Shown: positions 37,345-44,537 of the stretch, in pieces | Position numbering within the stretch: the first letter of the stretch is position 1 | Layout of the letters: the number at the start of each line of letters is the position of its first letter | NCBI RefSeq assembly: GCF_009711135.1 | Contig: NZ_WMIC01000005.1 | Span: 1-64,000, forward strand | Length of the DNA: 64,000 nucleotides | Reading direction: 5' to 3' | DNA from: Flavobacterium sp. LC2016-01 | GTDB lineage: Bacteria > Bacteroidota > Bacteroidia > Flavobacteriales > Flavobacteriaceae | Program-made: the position numbers and the translations under genes | Notes under the pieces: model-generated | Database searches by the model: none | What the model was told of the DNA's origin: nothing | What the model saw: only the letters and a program-made list of their open reading frames with translations

Positions 37345-38637
37345 ATGTCAAAAAAAACAATTTATTTCTTAGTCGGGGGCGCAATCATCATTATTGCGAC
37401 TTTAATAGGTTTGTCGAAATCGGGAGTTATAGGAAATAAGGATGAAGGAAAAGAAGTAGAAATCTCAAAAGTTATCTCGTCAACAGTTGTCGAAACGGTT
37501 TCGGCAACTGGAAAAATCCAGCCTGAAATTGAAGTTAAAATTGCTTCAATGGTTTCAGGTGAAATTATTGCGCTGAATGTAAAAGAAGGTCAAGTTGTTA
37601 AAAAAGGGGATTTATTGGTTAAAATAAACCCAGATTTATATACTTCAGGTCTGGAACGTTCTGTTGCAAATCTTGCAGGGACTAAAGCTGGTTTGACACA
37701 ATCTGATGCAAGCTATAAAGAAGCAAAGGCAAATTACGAGCGTAATAAAACCTTGTATGATAAAGGTGTAATTTCAAAATCAGACTGGGACAAAGCGATT
37801 TCGGCTTATGAGGTAGCAAAAGCAACAAAACAAAGTTCGTATTATAATGTTCAGAGTGCTACGGCTTCTGTTACTGAAGCTAGAGATAATTTAGGGCGTA
37901 CTACTATTTATTCTCCTGCCGATGGTACCATCTCAGTATTAAATGTTGAGCTTGGAGAACGTGTTTTAGGAACACAGCAAATGGCTGGAACAGAACTTTT
38001 GAGAGTGGCCAACCTTAACAATATGGAAGTTGAAGTTGATGTCAACGAAAATGATATTGTAAAAATTAAGATTGGAGATGAGGCAAATGTTGAAGTTGAT
38101 GCTTATTTGAAAAAGAAATTCAAAGGTATAGTAACCAGTATTTCGAACTCAGCAAGCACGGCTTTGACTTCAGACCAAGTTACAAACTTTAAAGTTAAAG
38201 TTCGAATTCTAAAAGATTCATATAAAGAGTTATTAGAAGGAAAACCAGCAGCTTATTCGCCTTTCCGACCTGGAATGACCGCCACAGTTGATATTATTAC
38301 GACAACTAAAACAAATGTTTTGGCAGTGCCAATCAGTTCTGTTGTAGTAAAAGCTGATACGGCTGCAGTAAAAGATTTTAAAGCTGAAGATCCAAACGAA
38401 GATAAAAAAGCAGCACCGAAAAGCGATAAAAAATTCGAATGCGTTTTTGTAAAAGTTGGAGATAAAGCTAAAATCAGAATCATCAAAACTGGAATTCAGG
38501 ACGATACGAATATTGAAGTAATGGCTGGATTAAAACCAGGCGATGTTGTAATTACAGGACCTTATACAACCGTTTCTAAAGATTTGAATTCTGGGGACAA
38601 AGTAAAGCTTAAAAAAGCGGAAGCGCCTAAAAAGTAG
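37345..38637 (+). CDS. Periplasmic adaptor protein 2 (HlyD/MacA family)
   Basis: 430 residues: N-terminal anchor (TIYFLVGGAIIIIATLIGLS), lipoyl halves (VSATGKIQPEIEVKIASMVSG and TTIYSPADGTISVLNVELGERVLG), coiled-coil hairpin (about 100-180), barrel domain (FRPGMTATVDIITTTKTNVLAVPISSV). A lysine/aspartate-rich stretch near 345-375 (DPNEDKKAAPKSDKK) interrupts the membrane-proximal domain. It is clearly a paralogue of adaptor 1, but longer. Starts 6 bases after TolC. Confidence 0.92.
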   Translation: MSKKTIYFLVGGAIIIIATLIGLSKSGVIGNKDEGKEVEISKVISSTVVETVSATGKIQPEIEVKIASMVSGEIIALNVKEGQVVKKGDLLVKINPDLYTSGLERSVANLAGTKAGLTQSDASYKEAKANYERNKTLYDKGVISKSDWDKAISAYEVAKATKQSSYYNVQSATASVTEARDNLGRTTIYSPADGTISVLNVELGERVLGTQQMAGTELLRVANLNNMEVEVDVNENDIVKIKIGDEANVEVDAYLKKKFKGIVTSISNSASTALTSDQVTNFKVKVRILKDSYKELLEGKPAAYSPFRPGMTATVDIITTTKTNVLAVPISSVVVKADTAAVKDFKAEDPNEDKKAAPKSDKKFECVFVKVGDKAKIRIIKTGIQDDTNIEVMAGLKPGDVVITGPYTTVSKDLNSGDKVKLKKAEAPKK

Positions 38638-38645
38638 ATTCTAGT

Positions 38646-38900
38646 ATGATAATTGCTTTGCATGGAATGCCGTCAGAAATTATTTTTAGTATTTTTGGAA
38701 GCTCTATCAGTGTAATTGTATATTTGATATGGGTGCATTATAGTGTATATAAAACAAAATATTATAATGACGAATTTAAATATTTTGCAATAGAAAAAAA
38801 GCTGATTTTATACATAGGCTTTTTATTGGGAAATTTAGGTGTATCATTTGTCTTGTTCTGGTTATTAACCTTTATTTTTGCGTCTTTAATTTTTGTATAA
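38646..38900 (+). CDS. Small two-helix membrane protein, unknown
   Basis: 84 residues, starting 8 bases after the second adaptor. Two hydrophobic helices are visible (EIIFSIFGSSISVIVYLIWVHYSV and LILYIGFLLGNLGVSFVLFWLLTFIFASLIFV) with a short lysine-rich loop. An internal ATG (residue 8) is an alternative start. I do not recognise a family. Its position suggests cotranscription with the efflux operon, but it could equally be an unrelated small gene before tsaB. Confidence 0.55.
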   Translation: MIIALHGMPSEIIFSIFGSSISVIVYLIWVHYSVYKTKYYNDEFKYFAIEKKLILYIGFLLGNLGVSFVLFWLLTFIFASLIFV

Positions 38901-38920
38901 TTTTTTAATCACACACCGTA

Positions 38921-39592
38921 TTGTCTTTTATTCTTAACATCGAAACAGCAACAAAAAATTGTTCAGTATCAATTGCAAAAAATGGTGAAACTATTCTATG
39001 CAAAGAAATCGCTGAAGAAGGATATTCGCATGCCGAAAAACTTCATGTTTTTATTGAAGAAATAATTACAGAATCAGGAATCTCGGTTCAAGATTTAGGG
39101 GCTGTTGCGGTAAGTCAGGGACCAGGATCCTATACAGGTTTGCGTATTGGAGTTTCTGCAGCAAAAGGCTTGTGTTATGCTTTAAATATTCCGCTGATCG
39201 CTGTTGATACATTAGAGACCTTGGCTTCAAGAGTTTCTGTTTCAGAAGGAAAAATTATTCCGATGCTTGATGCCAGAAGAATGGAAGTTTACAGTGAAAT
39301 TTTTACTTCAGATTTTAAAAGAGAAAGAGCGATTCAAGCTGAAATTATTTCTGAAGAATCTTTTTCAGAATACAAAGATGTGCTTTATTTTGTTGGTGAT
39401 TGTGCCGAAAAATGCAAGCCAGTTTTAACAAAAGAAAATTTTGTTTTTTTAGAAGAAATCAAATATCCTTCGGCAAGAGAAATGAGTAAAATCAGTTATG
39501 ATAAATATCAAAAAAGCGACACCGTAGATGTCGCTTATTTTGAGCCTTATTATTTAAAAGATTTTATGATGACACTTCCATCAAAAAAATAA
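38921..39592 (+). CDS. tsaB: tRNA threonylcarbamoyladenosine biosynthesis protein TsaB
   Basis: 223 residues from a TTG at 38921, the only usable start before the conserved ILNIETATKNCSVSIAKNGE. QGPGSYTGLRIGVSAAKGLCYAL (about 66-88) is the family hallmark of this ASKHA-fold protein. TsaB partners TsaD and TsaE to make the t6A base of ANN-decoding tRNAs. The last ~25 codons contain a hairpin that looks like a terminator for the opposite strand. tsaB and the MscS gene converge with a 9-base gap. Confidence 0.93.
   Translation: MSFILNIETATKNCSVSIAKNGETILCKEIAEEGYSHAEKLHVFIEEIITESGISVQDLGAVAVSQGPGSYTGLRIGVSAAKGLCYALNIPLIAVDTLETLASRVSVSEGKIIPMLDARRMEVYSEIFTSDFKRERAIQAEIISEESFSEYKDVLYFVGDCAEKCKPVLTKENFVFLEEIKYPSAREMSKISYDKYQKSDTVDVAYFEPYYLKDFMMTLPSKK
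39510..39536 (-). terminator. Minus-strand terminator embedded in the tsaB 3' end
   Basis: AAGCGACA and TGTCGCTT (39514-39521 and 39529-39536) form a perfect 8-bp stem with a 7-base loop. Read on the minus strand it ends in six T. It lies about 65 bases beyond the MscS stop. Confidence 0.7.
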
Positions 39593-39601
39593 TTATCTAT
39601 T

Positions 39602-40408
39602 TTATTTTTGAAGCGTAAACGGCTGAACAGAAATTCCTGCTTCGTCTAAAGCTATTTTGCAGTTCTCTAAAGTTTCAGAAAAAACAGCTCCATAATTGCC
39701 ATTTTTTGCCCACGGACGAACCGCAAAATCCACAGAACTTGCTGATAAATTTTTTACAAAAACTTCTGGTGCAGGAGTCTTAAGCACTTTTGGGTTTTTA
39801 TTCAAAACATCTAAAAGAACCTCTTTTGCTTTTTTGATATCGGAGTCGTATGAAACTGAAAAAGTCAAATCTGCTCTTCTTTCTCCCTGCATGGAATAAT
39901 TGATAATTGTTCCATTTGACAAAGCACCATTTGGAACAAAAACAGTCTGATTATTTCCTGTCAGCATTTTGGTGACAAAAATCTGGATTTCTAAAACTGT
40001 AGCAATAACGCCCTGTGCTTCGATTGTATCACCAACTTTAAAAGGCTTAAAAACAATAATTAACATACCGCCGGCAAAATTAGAAAGCGAACCTTGTAAT
40101 GATAAACCAACTGCAAGTCCCATTGCTCCTAAAATGGTAACAAATGACGTAGTAGGAATTCCGAGATTTGAAATAAAGGTTACAAATAATAAAATTCGGA
40201 GTGACCATAATAAAATATCGGCGAGAAATTTAGTCAATGTAGGATCTAAATTTCGTTTCACCATTATTTTCCTGATCGATCTGTTTATTAATCTTATGGC
40301 GTATAAACCAACAAATAAAACGATAAGAGCAGAGATTAATTTTGGAGAATAATCTACTAACACTCCTATTAGTGCGTTGGCGTAAGTGCTGAATTGTTCT
40401 GGGCTCAT
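39602..40408 (-). CDS. Small-conductance mechanosensitive channel (MscS family)
   Basis: 268 residues, the E. coli MscS length. Three N-terminal helices; the pore helix region has TTSFVTILGAMGLAVGLSLQGSLSNFAGGMLIIVFKPFKVGDTIE, which carries the glycine/alanine pattern of TM3. The cytosolic part ends with DFAVRPWAKNGNYGAVFSETLENCKIALDEAGI. It releases solutes under hypo-osmotic shock. Single-gene unit with a -7 box upstream. Confidence 0.93.
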   Translation of the reverse strand: MSPEQFSTYANALIGVLVDYSPKLISALIVLFVGLYAIRLINRSIRKIMVKRNLDPTLTKFLADILLWSLRILLFVTFISNLGIPTTSFVTILGAMGLAVGLSLQGSLSNFAGGMLIIVFKPFKVGDTIEAQGVIATVLEIQIFVTKMLTGNNQTVFVPNGALSNGTIINYSMQGERRADLTFSVSYDSDIKKAKEVLLDVLNKNPKVLKTPAPEVFVKNLSASSVDFAVRPWAKNGNYGAVFSETLENCKIALDEAGISVQPFTLQK

Positions 40409-40425
40409 AATTGTATTTTAAGGAT

Positions 40426-40453
40426 AAAAAAAACCTTCTCAAAACGAGAAGGT
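40426..40453 (-). terminator. Minus-strand intrinsic terminator in mscS leader
   Basis: ACCTTCTC (40433-40440) pairs with GAGAAGGT (40446-40453); read on the minus strand it ends in eight T (A run 40426-40433). It follows the helical-protein gene by about 55 bases and precedes the MscS ATG by about 17. Confidence 0.85.
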
Positions 40454-40464
40454 GTATTATTTTG

Positions 40465-40472
40465 CAAATATA
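40465..40472 (-). promoter_or_regulatory. Candidate -7 box for MscS gene
   Basis: TATATTTG on the minus strand. It lies just upstream of the terminator hairpin at 40426-40453, so a transcript begun here would meet the hairpin at once. Confidence 0.45.
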
Positions 40473-40507
40473 AAAAATATTTATTTTTATAAGAAAAGAA
40501 AGCGGTT

Positions 40508-40891
40508 TTATTCCTTGTCAGCTTCTTCTACTGCTGGTTCGCTTGTATCCGCAACAGTTTCTGAAACAATTGATTTGGTGTCATCAGCAGCTTCTGCAGT
40601 TTTCTCTTTTACGGTTTCAATAACATCGCTGATTGCGTCAGATGCTTTTTCAGCATATTCGCTCACAGTCTCTTTCGCTTTATGAGCATATTCTGCAGCA
40701 GATTCGATGATTGGTTCAGATGCTTCTTTTGCTTTGGCAATCGTTTCTTCGGCAAAAGTTTCTGCTTTCTCAATGTATGGTGCAGCGGCTTCTTTAGCTT
40801 GCTCAAAAGTACTTTCGGCATTAGTTGCCAATTCGTTTACAGATTCTTTGGTCGAGCCAAATAAGTTTTTAAAAAAAGATGATACACCCAT
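40508..40891 (-). CDS. Alanine/lysine-rich amphipathic helical protein
   Basis: 127 residues, no signal peptide. After FFKNLFGSTKESVNELA the sequence is one long A/E/K/S-rich amphipathic helix (AKEAAAPYIEKAETFAEETI, AKETVSEYAEKASDAISDVI) with an acidic tail (PAVEEADKE), resembling YtxH or LEA-like and apolipoprotein-like proteins. No catalytic motif. A stress-protective or membrane/surface-coating role is a guess from composition. Single gene with its own terminator. The long plus-strand frames opposite it arise from its codon pattern. Confidence 0.7.
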   Translation of the reverse strand: MGVSSFFKNLFGSTKESVNELATNAESTFEQAKEAAAPYIEKAETFAEETIAKAKEASEPIIESAAEYAHKAKETVSEYAEKASDAISDVIETVKEKTAEAADDTKSIVSETVADTSEPAVEEADKE

Positions 40892-40990
40892 GGTTTTATA
40901 TTGATTAGTTAAGAATACAATATTAAGTAATTTTATAGAACTTATAGTTTTATTAATGATAATTTATTGAAAATAAGATTTATACAGGAT

Positions 40991-41020
40991 AAAAAAAACG
41001 CCCGCAATTTGCGGGCGTTT
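40991..41020 (-). terminator. Minus-strand terminator after Nfu gene
   Basis: AAACGCCCGC and GCGGGCGTTT form the stem; on the minus strand it ends in eight T (A run 40991-40998). It starts about 23 bases beyond the Nfu stop. Confidence 0.92.
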
Positions 41021-41042
41021 ATCTTCTTTGTGATATTTTGTA

Positions 41043-41948
41043 TTAAGCATTCAAAGCTTCAACTGTAATTGCTTCATCATTCAGCATGCTTTTCAGCATG
41101 TTTTCGATACCGCTTTTTAAAGTAAAAGTCGATGATGGGCAACCGCTGCAGGCACCCTGCAAAATTACTTTTACAGTTTTGTTGTCTTCATTATAAGAAT
41201 CAAAAGCAATATTTCCACCGTCTGCAGCAACTGCTGGTTTTACGTATTCTTCCAAGATATTGATAATTTGCTGAGAAGTAACGTCTAATTTGTCAAACGC
41301 TTCATCTTTGGCAACATCATTTTTAGCTTTAATTTCAATTAAACTTTCATCTAAAACAGTACCGCCGTTTTCGATAAATTGTTTAATAAATGTTCTTAAT
41401 TCTAAAGTAATTTCATCCCAGTTATTGATTTCATATTTTGTTACCGAAATATAATTTTCATCAATAAAAACTTCTTTTACGTAAGGAAATTTAAATAATT
41501 CCTGTGCTAGCGGTGAAGAAGCTGTCTGGTCGATATTTTTATATTCAATAGCATTTTTTGTCAGCATTCTGCTCACAACAAATTTTAAAGCGGCAGGGTT
41601 TGGAGTTGTTTCTCCATAAACTGTAATAGGCTGTTTTTTTGGCTTGTTTTCGTCGATAGTTACAATAACACCGCCTTTGTCAACAAAAGCCTCAATTTGC
41701 TCCGCAACAGCATCTTTTACATCATCCCAGTCAACAATACTGAATCGCTCAATTGCGATGAAATTTCCTGAAATATATACTGTTTTTACAAACGGAAGAT
41801 AAAATAATTGCTGTGCAAGTGGTGATGCTTGTGCCTCATCAATATTTTTGAATTCGAAATTTTGATTTTTTGTAATGAAATCTTCGAATTCAAATTTTAA
41901 AATCGTCGGGTTTTGTGTTTCTTTTATAGTGATTTTTGTCATGGTCAT
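41043..41948 (-). CDS. Fe-S scaffold protein Nfu with duplicated N-terminal domain
   Basis: 301 residues. Two similar Nfu N-terminal domains stand in tandem: TQNPTILKFEFEDF...ASPLAQQLFYLPFVKTVYISGNFIAI (about 8-60) and TTPNPAALKFVVSRML...SSPLAQELFKFPYVKEVFIDENYISV (about 112-170). The NifU-type C-terminal domain (about 220-301) carries LQGACSGCPSSTFTLKSGI with the cluster-binding Cys267 and Cys270. Such proteins pass [4Fe-4S] clusters to target enzymes. An in-frame ATG at 41942 is an equally good start. A -7 box lies very close to either. Confidence 0.93.
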   Translation of the reverse strand: MTMTKITIKETQNPTILKFEFEDFITKNQNFEFKNIDEAQASPLAQQLFYLPFVKTVYISGNFIAIERFSIVDWDDVKDAVAEQIEAFVDKGGVIVTIDENKPKKQPITVYGETTPNPAALKFVVSRMLTKNAIEYKNIDQTASSPLAQELFKFPYVKEVFIDENYISVTKYEINNWDEITLELRTFIKQFIENGGTVLDESLIEIKAKNDVAKDEAFDKLDVTSQQIINILEEYVKPAVAADGGNIAFDSYNEDNKTVKVILQGACSGCPSSTFTLKSGIENMLKSMLNDEAITVEALNA

Positions 41949-41958
41949 ATATTTTTTG

Positions 41959-41966
41959 CAAATTTA
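41959..41966 (-). promoter_or_regulatory. Candidate -7 box for Nfu gene
   Basis: TAAATTTG on the minus strand, about 10 bases before the first ATG, implying a very short leader. Confidence 0.5.
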
Positions 41967-42085
41967 GTAAAGTTATTTTCTACTAATACTTATATTTGGT
42001 TTTTTAATAAAATAATTAAGACTCTTTTCAAATAAATCGTATTAAATTATGAGAGTCAAAAATTTCTTTAAACAAATTTGCCTTT

Positions 42086-43075
42086 ATGGAATTTAGAATC
42101 AAGGTTTTATTCATTTTTTTGGTTACATCATTTTATTCCTATTCGCAAGAAGGAATTCCCGTTTACTCAGATTATTTGTCGGATAACCTTTATTTGATTC
42201 ATCCATCAATGGCCGGTGCAGCAAATTGTGCAAAAGTAAGATTAACAGCAAGAAAACAATGGTTTGGGCAAGATGACGCGCCTTCACTAGGAACTTTAAG
42301 TTTTAACGGAAGAATTGGAGAGCGTTCTGGAGCAGGAATAATTGTTTTTAATGATAAAAACGGGTACCATTCTCAAAAAGGATTAAAGCTTACTTATGCG
42401 CATCATATTATGTTTTCAAGAGATGAACTTGATTTGAATCAGCTTTCATTTGGTATCAGTGGGGGCGTTATTCAGAGTCAATTAGATGAAACCAAATTTG
42501 GAGGGACTTTTGATCCAATCGTTTTTGGATCTATTCAAAAAGATTCTTATTTCAATGTTGATGTTGGAGCTTCATATAACTATTTAGATTTTTATGCACA
42601 TGCGACTGTTCAAGGACTTCTTGAAACCAGAAGAGAATTGTATACGGATTATGAAAGCGACAATTTGAGAAAGTTTTTGCTTAGTGCCGGATATGTTTTT
42701 GGGAAAAACGGAAATTTTACCTGGGAACCATCTGTATTGCTTCAAGTATTTGATCAGACGAAAGAAAAAACTATTGATTTGAATATGAAGGTCTACAAAA
42801 ATGTAGATTTTGGTAGTATATGGGCAGCGTTTTCATATAGAAGAAGTTTTGATGGAGCGCAATACAGCACAGGAAGTGGTGTAAAGGCTCAAAAACTGCA
42901 ATATTTCACGCCAATAATTGGAATTAACTATAACAATTTTATGTTTGCTTACACCTACTCACAAGTTATGGGTGATGTAAAATTTGATACTGGCGCTTAT
43001 CATCAAATTACTTTAGGTATCAATTTATTTTGTAAAAAAGAACGTTACGATTGTAATTGTCCTGCTATTAATTAA
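42086..43075 (+). CDS. PorP/SprF family protein without adjacent adhesin
   Basis: 329 residues. A signal peptide (IKVLFIFLVTSFYSYSQEG) precedes the family pattern YSDYLSDNLYLIHPSMAGAANCAKVRLTARKQWFGQDDAPSLGTLSFN and predicted barrel strands (INYNNFMFAYTYSQVMGDVKFDTGAYHQITLGINLFC). It is more divergent from the copy at 6214 than a recent duplicate would be, and it ends in a cysteine-rich tail (CKKERYDCNCPAIN). No sorting-domain adhesin neighbours it, so its cargo, if any, is encoded elsewhere. Followed after 6 bases by a gamma-carbonic anhydrase gene. Confidence 0.85.
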   Translation: MEFRIKVLFIFLVTSFYSYSQEGIPVYSDYLSDNLYLIHPSMAGAANCAKVRLTARKQWFGQDDAPSLGTLSFNGRIGERSGAGIIVFNDKNGYHSQKGLKLTYAHHIMFSRDELDLNQLSFGISGGVIQSQLDETKFGGTFDPIVFGSIQKDSYFNVDVGASYNYLDFYAHATVQGLLETRRELYTDYESDNLRKFLLSAGYVFGKNGNFTWEPSVLLQVFDQTKEKTIDLNMKVYKNVDFGSIWAAFSYRRSFDGAQYSTGSGVKAQKLQYFTPIIGINYNNFMFAYTYSQVMGDVKFDTGAYHQITLGINLFCKKERYDCNCPAIN

Positions 43076-43081
43076 ATTATT

Positions 43082-43594
43082 ATGTTAATCAAGTCTGTAA
43101 ACGGAAAATCACCTTTGATCCCAGAGGATTGTTATGTTGCCGAAAACGCGACCATTGTTGGAGATGTTTCATTTGGACATTCCTGCAGTGTTTGGTTCAA
43201 TGCGGTTATTCGCGGTGATGTTCACTTTATTAAAATTGGCAATAAAGTAAATATTCAAGATGGTGCAATTATTCATTGTACGTATCAAAAACATCCTACT
43301 ATTATTGGAAATAATGTTTCAATAGGGCATAATGCAATTGTACACGGCTGTACTGTTCACGATAATGTTTTAATAGGAATGGGCGCTATCGTTATGGATA
43401 ACTGTGTGATAGAAAGTAACTCAATTATTGCGGCCGGAGCTGTTATAACACAGAATACTGTTGTTGAATCTGGAAGTATTTATGCAGGCGTCCCAGCAAA
43501 AAAAGTGAAAGATATTGATGAATCTAACTTTGCTGGCGAAATCGAACGTATTTCAAACAATTACGTAATGTATTCGAGCTGGCTTAAGGAATAA
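43082..43594 (+). CDS. Gamma-carbonic anhydrase family protein (left-handed beta-helix)
   Basis: 170 residues made of hexapeptide repeats. The metal-binding histidines are placed as in the family, His65 in IIHCTYQ and His83/His88 in IGHNAIVHG, and FNAVIRGD is the conserved YrdA/PaaY/CaiE signature. Homologues are zinc or iron enzymes with carbonic anhydrase or thioesterase-linked activity, but many show little activity in vitro, so the reaction is uncertain. It lies 6 bases after a PorP/SprF gene, probably cotranscribed, without an obvious functional link. Confidence 0.92.
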   Translation: MLIKSVNGKSPLIPEDCYVAENATIVGDVSFGHSCSVWFNAVIRGDVHFIKIGNKVNIQDGAIIHCTYQKHPTIIGNNVSIGHNAIVHGCTVHDNVLIGMGAIVMDNCVIESNSIIAAGAVITQNTVVESGSIYAGVPAKKVKDIDESNFAGEIERISNNYVMYSSWLKE

Positions 43595-43603
43595 AAATTC
43601 AAG

Positions 43604-43680
43604 AAATTACAAAAAATAAAAATTCCAAATTCCAATGATATAGATACTATTGGAATTTGGAATTTTCTTTTTTGTAATTT
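43604..43680. repeat. Long near-perfect inverted repeat, heptad type, between convergent genes
   Basis: Arms 43604-43636 and 43649-43680 are complementary except for one mismatch and one bulge, with a 12-base loop. The inner part is built on ATTCC at a 7-bp period (43622, 43629). It fills the gap between convergent stops at 43594 and 43687 and could serve as a terminator on both strands. Confidence 0.85.
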
Positions 43681-43686
43681 AATTAT

Positions 43687-44403
43687 CTATAAATTGATCT
43701 TTTCGAAAAAAGCACTCTTATAGCTTTCGCTGATTGGAATTCGTTTGTCACTAATCAAAACCTTATTTTTCTGTATCGATTTGACATGTTTTATATTAAT
43801 GATATAAGATCTGTGAATTCGCGAAAAACCTTTGCTGGAAAGCAAGTTTTCCAGTTTTATTAAACTGATTAACGTTAGCGTAAATTTATTGTCGGTTGTG
43901 TAAATTTTTACATAATCTTTCAGGCCTTCAATAAATAAGATATCTGAAAAATTCATTTTTACATTTTCATATTCAGCTCTTACAAACATAAAATCTTGCT
44001 CTAATTCTGGAGTTGCTGTATTTTCAGAAATAGCTTGAATAGCCGTGGCCGGATTTACAATTTGCTGTGCTCTTACAACCGATTTTAAAAAACGGTGAAA
44101 CGGAATTGGTTTTACTAAATAATCAACTGCCCCAAGATTAAATCCTTCCACAGCATAGTCAGAATAAGCAGTTGTGAAAATTACCAAAGGTTTTTTTTCA
44201 ATTGTATTTAAAAAGTCAATTCCAGAGAAGTGAGGCATCTGGATGTCCAGAAAAATTAAATCAACATTATTTTGATTGATAAAAGATACAGCGTCGATGG
44301 CATTATTGAAAGTAGTTAACAATTCAAGAGAGTCTACTTTTTTGACAAAATCTTCTAATAATTCAACGGCTAAAGGTTCGTCATCAATAATTACACATTT
44401 CAT
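43687..44403 (-). CDS. LytTR-type response regulator
   Basis: 238 residues. The receiver domain (1-120) has IDDEP and the phosphoacceptor Asp53 in LIFLDIQMP; a LytTR DNA-binding domain (about 135-238) ends with FSRIHRSYIINIKHVKSIQKNKVLISDKRIPISESYKSAFFEKI. LytTR proteins bind direct repeats of about 9-10 bp. The histidine kinase gene is 134 bases upstream in the same direction. A separate -7 box suggests extra expression independent of the kinase operon. Confidence 0.95.
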   Translation of the reverse strand: MKCVIIDDEPLAVELLEDFVKKVDSLELLTTFNNAIDAVSFINQNNVDLIFLDIQMPHFSGIDFLNTIEKKPLVIFTTAYSDYAVEGFNLGAVDYLVKPIPFHRFLKSVVRAQQIVNPATAIQAISENTATPELEQDFMFVRAEYENVKMNFSDILFIEGLKDYVKIYTTDNKFTLTLISLIKLENLLSSKGFSRIHRSYIINIKHVKSIQKNKVLISDKRIPISESYKSAFFEKINL

Positions 44404-44442
44404 CTGCTGGAAATTAAGTTTTTAAAATTTTGTTTTGGTGCT

Positions 44443-44450
44443 CAAAAGTA
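44443..44450 (-). promoter_or_regulatory. Candidate -7 box for LytTR regulator
   Basis: TACTTTTG on the minus strand, 39 bases before the ATG. Confidence 0.45.
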
Positions 44451-44537
44451 CTTTGAAATCAATCAATTAAGTTTTAAAATTTTCATAAAATAAGCGTTTA
44501 TTTTATAATTATCTCTTAACGTTTAGTGCAATTTGAA

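Noticed and set aside
40452..40904. Plus-strand open frames opposite the helical protein
   Set aside because: The A/E/K/S-rich codons of the minus-strand gene leave the other strand open. The minus-strand reading has a start, stop, helix pattern and terminator.
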